7,281 bases of DNA from JASJCL01 sp050291585 (GTDB lineage Bacteria; Desulfobacterota; Desulfobacteria; Desulfobacterales; Desulfosarcinaceae). Location: positions 1-7,281 of the forward strand of contig JBNKKA010000203.1 in NCBI GenBank assembly GCA_050291585.1, given 5' to 3'. Shown piece after piece: positions 1-4,816 of the stretch; position 1 is the stretch's first letter; every line of letters starts with the position of its first letter. The position numbers were made by a program, and so were the translations under genes. The notes under the pieces were generated by a model, which saw only the letters and a list, made by a program, of their open reading frames with translations, did not search any database and had not been told where the DNA came from.

Positions 1-541
1 GGCTGTATTTGACCCGCCGCCGGGTTTCAGGAGGGGCGTTCGAGTCGGCCAGCGCAATGGTGCTTTTTATCAGAGCGTCGATACCCTCCCGGCGATTACC
101 CACGGTAAACACCACTGGCACATTGAGTAAGCTTGAGAGCAATTGGCCGTCGATTTTCACCCCGCGGGAGCGGGCCAGGTCGATCATGTTGAGGGCAAAA
201 ACGATCTTGCAGTCAAGCTCGCGCAGTTGGGTGGCTAGGTAAAGGCTGCGCTCCAGATTGGAGGCGTCGATGATGTCGATGACCACGTCGGGCCCCTCCT
301 CAAGGATATAGTCCCGCGCGACAATCTCTTCGATGGAAAAGGGCGTCAGGCTATAGGTGCCCGGCAGGTCGACAATGTTGAGGGATCGCCCGAACTTCTC
401 GACACGTCCCTCTTTTTTCTCCACCGTCACCCCAGGCCAGTTGCCCACCTTTTGACGGGTGCCGGTGATGGTATTGAAGATGGTGGTCTTCCCTGAGTTG
501 GGGTTACCCGCCAGGGCTATGGTGAGAGGACGAGTGGACAT
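1..541 (-). CDS. feoB: Ferrous iron transport protein B, N-terminal GTPase domain (partial)
   Basis: FeoB is the inner-membrane Fe(II) importer; its cytosolic N-terminal G domain is the part visible here. Reading leftward from the ATG at 541, 180 residues are open to the window edge, so the rest of the G domain, the helical domain and the membrane permease lie outside. Visible motifs are G1 GNPNSGKT (residues 12-19), the switch I stretch NWPGVTVEKK (34-43), G3 DLPG (58-61) and G4 NMID (118-121). The NWPGVTVEK stretch is characteristic of FeoB rather than other small GTPases. The expected G5 region reads TVGNRREGI (146-154), a less usual form. The ATG lies 55 bp after the feoA stop, with GGAG about 12 nt upstream as a spaced ribosome-binding site. 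Directly following feoA on the same strand, it forms a classic feoAB operon. The identification is nearly certain; only the truncation limits it. Confidence 0.96.
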   Translation of the reverse strand, partial: MSTRPLTIALAGNPNSGKTTIFNTITGTRQKVGNWPGVTVEKKEGRVEKFGRSLNIVDLPGTYSLTPFSIEEIVARDYILEEGPDVVIDIIDASNLERSLYLATQLRELDCKIVFALNMIDLARSRGVKIDGQLLSSLLNVPVVFTVGNRREGIDALIKSTIALADSNAPPETRRRVKYS

Positions 542-596
542 GACCCCGAAGGCTCCTGCTCCGTATTTTCCTGAAAAGTGGGCTTTTTGGATGGCA

Positions 597-824
597 CTAG
601 TTGATATCTGTGACCTTGATCTGGGCAGCATCCTCCACTCGCAGGGAGACGTGGTAGCCCTTGACGATCAACTCCAGAGGATCCTTGAGAGGCGCATATT
701 TTTCCACATGTACGATAGTGCCTTTAATGATGCCCATCTCGAGAACCCGACGGCGGAAATTGCCGCTGCCCCCCACTCGATCGATGGTGCAGTTCTGCCC
801 CTCTTTGACCTGACTCAAATCCAT
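597..824 (-). CDS. feoA: Ferrous iron transport protein A (FeoA)
   Basis: FeoA is a small cytosolic SH3-like protein needed for FeoB-mediated Fe(II) uptake; it is thought to bind or modulate FeoB. From the ATG at 824 the protein is 75 residues, the normal family length. It shows the family pattern: a start of the type LSQVKEGQ, then a Gly-rich turn (VGGSGNFRRR), LEMGIIKGT, APLKDPLELIVKGYHVSLR and a final stretch AAQIKV. The reading frame stays open upstream to an ATG at 887, which would add 21 residues (96 in total). That extension is encoded by a tandem repeat and resembles nothing in FeoA, and GGAG sits 4 nt before the ATG at 824, so the shorter form is preferred. feoB follows after 55 bp in the same direction. 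Iron or redox control is expected from the family, but I saw no clear Fur box. Confidence 0.93.
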   Translation of the reverse strand: MDLSQVKEGQNCTIDRVGGSGNFRRRVLEMGIIKGTIVHVEKYAPLKDPLELIVKGYHVSLRVEDAAQIKVTDIN

Positions 825-844
825 AACACTCCAATGTTGCCGGC

Positions 845-892
845 GGCTCGCCCCCAGACTCATCTGGCGGTTCGCCCCCAGATCCATCTGCC
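845..892. repeat. 24-bp imperfect tandem repeat before feoA
   Basis: Two adjacent 24-bp units, 845-868 and 869-892, match at 20 of 24 positions. Both share the core TCGCCCCCAGA and a CATCTG end. The array starts 21 bp upstream of the preferred feoA start, so it probably lies in the feoA 5' leader. In the feoA frame the units encode MSLGASRR and MDLGANRQ, which explains why an extended reading frame exists. It could be a recent slippage duplication or a protein or RNA site in the leader; the sequence does not decide between these. Confidence 0.75.
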
Positions 893-911
893 TGCGCGAT
901 AAACGGTGACC

Positions 912-939
912 CTAATACTGTTGGTCAACGCTTGTCAAC
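912..939 (-). promoter_or_regulatory. Possible feoAB promoter with 10-bp-spaced GTTGAC repeats
   Basis: On the minus strand a perfect -35 hexamer TTGACA occupies 938-933, and a -10-like TATTAG lies at 917-912. The spacer is only 15 bp, shorter than ideal. The hexamer GTTGAC occurs twice in the same orientation (939-934 and 929-924), exactly 10 bp apart, so both copies lie on the same face of the helix and could also be a regulator site. The position fits a feoA transcript with a leader of about 80 nt. The spacing makes this a weak promoter call. Confidence 0.35.
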
Positions 940-1009
940 AATGACTTCACGGACATTTCCAGCCGCTACTGAAAAGCATACAGGTAGTGGGATATCACGA
1001 ACAAAAATC

Positions 1010-1052
1010 TTGACATATATACGTAAATATGAACAGATATTCATATATTTAC
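1010..1052 (+). promoter_or_regulatory. ArsR/SmtB-type operator and promoter of the metal-efflux operon
   Basis: A perfect -35 hexamer TTGACA lies at 1010-1015. About 14 bp later begins an inverted repeat at 1023-1052: GTAAATATGAA, then CAGATA, then TTCATATATTTAC. The arms pair except for an extra AT in the right arm. Its core TGAACAGATATTCA (1030-1043) closely resembles the operators known for SmtB/ArsR-family metal sensors (TGAAC-N-TATTCA type). The -10 element is not obvious but must fall inside or beside this palindrome, so bound repressor would block polymerase. A ribosome-binding site AAAGAGGAGG (1054-1063) follows, just before the ATG at 1067. I infer autorepression of the two-gene operon, relieved by metal. 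Confidence 0.8.
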
Positions 1053-1066
1053 AAAGAGGAGGATCA

Positions 1067-1480
1067 ATGCCTGAAAAAATTTCCCGCCCATCACCGGATG
1101 ACGTATGCGGCGTGCGCGTCATTCACCTGAAGCGCATCTCCCAGGCCCAGCGAGAAGCGCTCCCTGTAGATGACCTCCAGCGCCTCGCCGACACCTTTAA
1201 GATCATGGGCGATCCCAATCGGCTTAAGCTCCTAATGGCCCTCAAAAGCGGCGAAATGTGCGTATGCGACCTGGCCGCCTTCCTGGGGATCAGCGAGTCT
1301 GCCGTCTCCCACCAACTGCGGCGTCTCAAAGACGCCCGCCTCGTGCATCCCCGCCGGCAGGGGCAGATCCTCTTCTATCATCTGGACGACGATTGCATAG
1401 TGGAGCTCATGGCCATCGCCGAACGGCACCATTGTGCCACCCACCACCAACATAACCTGGATTTGGAACAAAAAGGATAA
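1067..1480 (+). CDS. ArsR/SmtB-family metal-sensing repressor, CadC-like
   Basis: This is a winged-helix transcriptional repressor of 137 residues that releases DNA when it binds metal. The ATG at 1067 was chosen because AAAGAGGAGG precedes it. The open frame continues back to 932, but those 45 codons cover the operator and promoter. Family features: LADTFKIMGDPNRLKLLMAL (41-60), the metal motif MCVCDL (64-69, Cys65 and Cys67), the recognition helix SESAVSHQLRRLKDARLV (76-93), then the wing around GQILFYHL. Cys14 in the N-terminal arm could complete an alpha3N site as in CadC. The alpha5 site appears altered: aligned to SmtB, Asp108 and His121 are kept, but Cys110 replaces a His. The tail is very His-rich (residues 121-129). 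The permease gene starts 8 bp after the stop, so the pair is one operon. The effector is probably a soft or borderline metal (Cd, Pb, Zn, Cu) or arsenite; the sequence cannot say which. Confidence 0.9.
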   Translation: MPEKISRPSPDDVCGVRVIHLKRISQAQREALPVDDLQRLADTFKIMGDPNRLKLLMALKSGEMCVCDLAAFLGISESAVSHQLRRLKDARLVHPRRQGQILFYHLDDDCIVELMAIAERHHCATHHQHNLDLEQKG

Positions 1481-1488
1481 CACCCAAG

Positions 1489-2652
1489 ATGCTCCTCGAC
1501 ATCCTTACCACCATCATGGCCAGCGCCATCGACCTCTTGCTCGAATCAGCCCCCTACATCCTCTTTGGCCTGCTCATCAGCGGCCTGCTGCGAGTCTTTC
1601 TGGCCCCCGGCACGGTGAGCCACCACCTGGGCCGCGGCCGCATTCGTTCGGTCCTCAAAGCCGCCCTTCTGGGCATCCCCATCCCCTTATGCTCCTGCGG
1701 GGTGTTGCCTGCAGCCGCCGGCTTGCGTAAACAGGGAGCCAGTCCGGGGGCTACCACGGCCTTTCTCATCGCCACACCCGAGTCCGGGGTAGACTCCATC
1801 AGCATCACCTACGCCCTCCTCGACCCCCTGATAACGGTCATCCGCCCTCTCGTGGCCTTTTTAACTGCCGTTACTGCCGGCACCCTGGTCAACTTCAGCC
1901 AAACGCCGGCATCAGATGCATCAGCCCCCACCGCTGTTGACAACGCCTGCCCGGTGGACGGCTGCTGCGACGGGAAGAACTGCCCCCCGGAGGTCCATCG
2001 CAAGCACCACTCCATGGGAGAAAAGCTCCTGGCCGGGATACGTTTTGCCTTCCTGGATGTGTGGCACGATCTGGCGGGCTGGTTCTTTGTCGGGCTGCTC
2101 TTGGCCGGAGCCATCACGGCCCTGGTGCCCGACCCCCTGCTGACCCGCTACCTGGGGGGTGGCCTCGCCGCCATGCTGGTGATGCTGGCCTTCGGGATTC
2201 CCCTGTACATCTGCGCTACCGCCTCGACCCCCATCGCCGCCGCCCTGATCCTGAAAGGTGTCAGCCCCGGAGCGGCGCTGGTCTTTCTCATGGCCGGTCC
2301 GGCCACCAACATCGCCGCCCTTACGGTCATCACCGGCATCCTGGGACGACGGGCCACCGGAATCTACCTTTGTACGATCGCCCTGTGCGCCATTCTCTTC
2401 GGGCTGGCGACGGACTGGCTCTACCAGCACCTGGGGTGGTCGGCCCAGGCCCTGGCGGGCAGTCATAGTGAGTTCCTGCCAGGCTGGATTCAAACCGGTG
2501 CCGCCTTGGTGCTGATAGTTCTCTCCATCCCCATCCTGCAGCGTTGGGTTGGTAGGATCCGCCGAGAGTACTTCAGCGGCCGCGTAAAACCGCAAACGGC
2601 CCCGGCCTGTCAATCTCAGGGAAGCGATCTACTGCCACCCGGCGGCACTTGA
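1489..2652 (+). CDS. SO_0444-type Cu/Zn efflux permease (ArsP/DUF318 family)
   Basis: This is an inner-membrane permease of 387 residues, probably exporting toxic metal ions. It has two related membrane halves (about 1-137 and 180-357), each with several hydrophobic helices and a signature loop: GIPIPLCSCGVLP (62-74, with Cys68 and Cys70) and GIPLYICATASTP (236-248, Cys242), followed by AGPATNIAAL (269-278). These are the hallmarks of the ArsP_1/UPF0718 superfamily, and the CSC form points to the SO_0444 Cu/Zn group. The linker between the halves carries a metal-ligand cluster: Cys154, 159, 160, 165 and His170, 173, 174. The GGA ribosome-binding site lies inside the end of the regulator gene, whose stop is 8 bp upstream. 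An organoarsenical exporter (ArsP proper) is the alternative. The CadC-like regulator and the Cys-rich linker favour a divalent or soft metal cation. Confidence 0.88.
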   Translation: MLLDILTTIMASAIDLLLESAPYILFGLLISGLLRVFLAPGTVSHHLGRGRIRSVLKAALLGIPIPLCSCGVLPAAAGLRKQGASPGATTAFLIATPESGVDSISITYALLDPLITVIRPLVAFLTAVTAGTLVNFSQTPASDASAPTAVDNACPVDGCCDGKNCPPEVHRKHHSMGEKLLAGIRFAFLDVWHDLAGWFFVGLLLAGAITALVPDPLLTRYLGGGLAAMLVMLAFGIPLYICATASTPIAAALILKGVSPGAALVFLMAGPATNIAALTVITGILGRRATGIYLCTIALCAILFGLATDWLYQHLGWSAQALAGSHSEFLPGWIQTGAALVLIVLSIPILQRWVGRIRREYFSGRVKPQTAPACQSQGSDLLPPGGT

Positions 2653-2664
2653 GGTTGCAGCCAC

Positions 2665-2687
2665 TGACTGGCGGTGCCAGTCATTTC
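2665..2687 (+). terminator. Probable terminator after the metal-efflux operon
   Basis: A perfect 8-bp stem TGACTGGC/GCCAGTCA (2665-2672 and 2676-2683) closes a 3-nt loop, 13 bp after the permease stop codon. Only a short TTTCG follows, so it would be a weak intrinsic terminator. The rest of 2653-2780, between the converging genes, shows nothing further. Confidence 0.5.
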
Positions 2688-2780
2688 GTCAAATCATGAA
2701 TTGCTTGGAGGGTTGATTCGGAAAGGCTGATGGACTTAGCAAGCGAGAAAATACCGACACACAGATAGCTGAGAGAGGCA

Positions 2781-3077
2781 TCAGGCGATATCGGGGGGAT
2801 CACCCAGGGAAGCGTCACTGGTACAGGCGCCCAGGCTGGAGTCGTCTTTGATGAAATCGTAGAGCCGCCCGGTGTAGGCGCATTGAATCATCTTGCGGAT
2901 CTTGGCGAGGAGGAAGGCCTGGGTTCGATTTTCCCCGTCCTTGAGCAGGCGAAAAGCCACCATCCGTCGCAGACAATCATCGTCCTTGTCCTTGTCAGGG
3001 ACAAGGCGCATGAGACGGATCAGCATGCGCAAATCCGGTCCCAGCTTCTCTTCAATGGAGATGAGTTCGGCGGCCAT
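2781..3077 (-). CDS. Unrecognised small protein downstream of the CheX-CheX-FliN gene
   Basis: I do not recognise a family. From the ATG at 3077 the product has 98 residues. It looks soluble and helical, with no signal peptide or membrane segment. Residues 1-80 are rich in charged and long aliphatic residues (for example LISIEEKLGPDLRMLIRLMR, 5-24, and DDDCLRRMVAFRLLKDGENR, 32-51). The last 20 residues are low-complexity and probably disordered. Cys35, Cys66 and Cys85 are scattered and do not form a motif. A TTG at 3119 in the same frame would add 14 residues. Neither start has a clear Shine-Dalgarno sequence, so the start is uncertain. It lies on the same strand as the CheX-CheX-FliN gene, 132 bp after its stop (90 bp for the TTG start), so co-transcription is possible. 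The regular amphipathic pattern and charged composition make it more likely than the overlapping plus-strand frames. Confidence 0.6.
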   Translation of the reverse strand: MAAELISIEEKLGPDLRMLIRLMRLVPDKDKDDDCLRRMVAFRLLKDGENRTQAFLLAKIRKMIQCAYTGRLYDFIKDDSSLGACTSDASLGDPPDIA

Positions 3078-3131
3078 CGTAAGGGGTCCGTTGAGTTGTG
3101 TTGCCTGGTTTTTTATCAAGATAAGCTTGAA

Positions 3132-3208
3132 CGCGTGAATTGTAAACCTTGCTCACGCGCTGGGTTGGTTCTATTTGCCAACCAGGACCTCAATACAGAG
3201 GGTTGAGG
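3132..3208 (-). other. Three consecutive small hairpins between two minus-strand genes
   Basis: Three perfect inverted repeats follow one another in the gap after the CheX-CheX-FliN stop. They are CCTCAA/TTGAGG (3188-3193, 3203-3208), GGTTGG/CCAACC (3163-3168, 3178-3183) and CGCGTGA/TCACGCG (3132-3138, 3153-3159). None has a run of T after it on the minus strand, so they are not classic terminators. They could protect the upstream mRNA 3' end, mark an RNA processing site, or attenuate read-through into the small downstream gene. Confidence 0.45.
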
Positions 3209-3209
3209 C

Positions 3210-4556
3210 TCACATCAAACTGTTAAGCCGGTCACGGCGGCTAACGATCTCCTTAATCCGAATACCATACTTCTCTTTTTCCACGACGACCTCCCCCCGG
3301 GCGATGAGGGTTTTGTTGACCAGGATATCAACGGGCTCTCCATCGAGTTGCCGCAGGGCGACCACCGATCCGTCCTGAATACGCAGTAGATCGTTGATTT
3401 TCTTGCGTGTTCGCCCGAGTTCCACCGTCACCTCCATGGGGATGTCCATGATGAAGTCCAGGTTCTGGAGTTCATCCACCTTAGGGGGGCCGGTCTTGGG
3501 CTTTATCACGGCTTTTGCCGTCGGTGTTTCTTCTGTGGCGGCAGCTTTCTCTTTCTTAACCCCCGCCTCGACGATAATGGTATGGTCATTGTAGGAGAAC
3601 AAAAAACGTTCCGGACGAATACCGGTGGCGGCCTCGACGCGGAAATCACGCCCATTGGTGATACTCGGCGTGGAGAGAATACAGGATAGACCGGCGTCCA
3701 CAAAGGCAGATTTCAGGTTACCACCGATCATGTTACTAGTTTCCCGGATCACGTCATAGACATCCTCCTCGCCCTCCACCTCTTCGGGTTCCATGCCCAA
3801 CATGGCGGCTGTCATGATCTGGCCGAAGTCGTCGTTGACCTGGATGTTAAAGAGGCCGTCCACATCGCCGGCGAAGGTCACCGTACCCACCGTGCGCATC
3901 TCTTCGGTAAATGCGGCGGGCACCTCCTGGATATATTCGATCTCCATTTCCAGCATGGTGAAGAACACGTCGATGACCGAATTGACCACCGTGGTGCGGA
4001 CATCCACCGAATTGATCTTGGTGACCACCTCATCGGAGCTCAGTTCGCTGACGGGTCCCAGCGCCTCGGCCCCGCCGCTCTCCTCCTTGACCACCAGCTC
4101 AAGGATAACATCGTGAATGTCGGAACGGAAGTAGAAGTGTAAGGGGGGGGCGATAGCCATGGGATCGATTTTGAAATCACAGCCGGTGGTGGTATGGGGC
4201 GTGGAGATAATGCATGAGAGGCCGGCATCGAGAAATTCCGTCTTGAGATTACCCGTGAGGATATTGGTCAATTCGCCCACCACGTCACGGATTGTCTCCT
4301 CGTCCGGCTCCTCGTCGGGCGGCAAACCCAGCATGGCGGCGGTAATCTTTTTGGAAAAAGGTCGACTGACCTGCAGACTCATGGTGCCCACAACCTCACC
4401 AGCGAAGTTGACGGCGCCCACCATGCGGTCATCGTCGAGCCCAGAAGCTTCATTCGCGTCAACGGGCACTAGCTTCATGGACAACATGGTGTCAAAGGTC
4501 TCGGTCAGAGTGTCGGTGATCGAGCTGCGTATTTGATCGTCAGTATATTTTTCCAT
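3210..4556 (-). CDS. CheX-CheX-FliN fusion: chemotaxis phosphatase and motor-switch protein
   Basis: The product has 448 residues and three recognisable domains. Domain 1 (about 8-157) and domain 2 (about 184-333) are related copies of the CheC/CheX/FliY fold, which removes phosphate from CheY-P. Each keeps the catalytic E-x2-N pattern: Glu95/Asn98 in DVVGELTN and Glu272/Asn275 in DVIRETSN. Each also has a GNLK motif and the shared block AGLSCI-x-STP (111-120, 288-297). A charged, Pro/Lys-rich linker (about 334-364) leads to a FliN/SpoA domain (366-445) with IMDIPMEVTVELGRTRKKI, VNKTLIARGEVVVEKEKYGIRI and a final VSRRDRLNSL, as in switch-complex FliN. By analogy with FliY (CheC-FliN) it should sit in the flagellar C-ring and dephosphorylate CheY-P there. 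No FliM-type CheY-binding peptide is evident at the N-terminus. No other flagellar gene is in the window. The ATG at 4556 has only a distant GGAG upstream. The domain calls are firm; the role at the motor is inference. Confidence 0.88.
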   Translation of the reverse strand: MEKYTDDQIRSSITDTLTETFDTMLSMKLVPVDANEASGLDDDRMVGAVNFAGEVVGTMSLQVSRPFSKKITAAMLGLPPDEEPDEETIRDVVGELTNILTGNLKTEFLDAGLSCIISTPHTTTGCDFKIDPMAIAPPLHFYFRSDIHDVILELVVKEESGGAEALGPVSELSSDEVVTKINSVDVRTTVVNSVIDVFFTMLEMEIEYIQEVPAAFTEEMRTVGTVTFAGDVDGLFNIQVNDDFGQIMTAAMLGMEPEEVEGEEDVYDVIRETSNMIGGNLKSAFVDAGLSCILSTPSITNGRDFRVEAATGIRPERFLFSYNDHTIIVEAGVKKEKAAATEETPTAKAVIKPKTGPPKVDELQNLDFIMDIPMEVTVELGRTRKKINDLLRIQDGSVVALRQLDGEPVDILVNKTLIARGEVVVEKEKYGIRIKEIVSRRDRLNSLM

Positions 4557-4624
4557 GGATCAAACTATTTCTCCGCTGTGGCCAATACCGGAACGCACCA
4601 ACCCCAATGGTCGGTTTATTTGCC

Positions 4625-4654
4625 ACAATAGCACTGATATTAGGCAATTGTCGA
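4625..4654 (-). promoter_or_regulatory. Possible sigma70-type promoter for the CheX-CheX-FliN gene
   Basis: On the minus strand TCGACA (4654-4649) and TATTGT (4630-4625) are separated by 18 bp, which would start a transcript with a leader of about 60 nt. The hexamers match consensus at 5/6 and 4/6. I saw no convincing sigma28 or sigma54 promoter in 4557-4747, although the gene is of flagellar/chemotaxis type. The rest of this gap holds only the fhs terminator and a short imperfect repeat. Confidence 0.4.
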
Positions 4655-4747
4655 GGTCAGGGCGCAGGGCCCAAATCCAAATCGTAGATTCAGATTAAGC
4701 GCTCCGGTTCACCGGCAGACCAGCAGACCGGCAACCTGGTTCACCGA

Positions 4748-4781
4748 ATAAAAAAGGCCCGGGCCAAAAGGCCCGGGCCTG
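4748..4781 (-). terminator. Strong intrinsic terminator of fhs
   Basis: A perfect 11-bp stem, AGGCCCGGGCC with its complement (4756-4766 and 4771-4781), encloses a 4-nt loop. It is followed on the minus strand by TTTTTTATT. It lies 36 bp after the fhs stop codon and separates fhs from the CheX-CheX-FliN gene further left. Each arm contains the self-complementary GGCCCGGGCC. A smaller bulged hairpin (4782-4800) sits between the stop codon and the terminator. Confidence 0.95.
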
Positions 4782-4816
4782 TACGGTTCAGACCGGTACT
4801 GACAATGACATGACGC

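Noticed and set aside
901..1020. Fur box upstream of feoA
   Set aside because: Nothing close to the GATAATGATAATCATTATC pattern was found on either strand, so iron regulation is not claimed from the sequence.
932..1066. N-terminal extension of the ArsR-family regulator
   Set aside because: The frame is open, but these 45 codons overlap the -35 element and the operator palindrome. A strong ribosome-binding site supports the start at 1067.
1921..2613. Open frame of 230 codons on the minus strand
   Set aside because: It is antisense to the permease, rich in Gly/Gln/Asp, and matches no fold. The permease frame has clear membrane helices and motifs.
2883..3206. Plus-strand open frame of 107 codons opposite the small unknown gene
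   Set aside because: It lacks a ribosome-binding site and overlaps the hairpin region. The minus-strand frame has more protein-like composition and matches the direction of its neighbours.
4706..4745. Short repeated pieces (GCAGACCA/GCAGACCG and two near-copies of GGTTCACCG)
   Set aside because: The units are only 8-10 bp and imperfect, and they lie next to the fhs terminator. I cannot tell them from chance.
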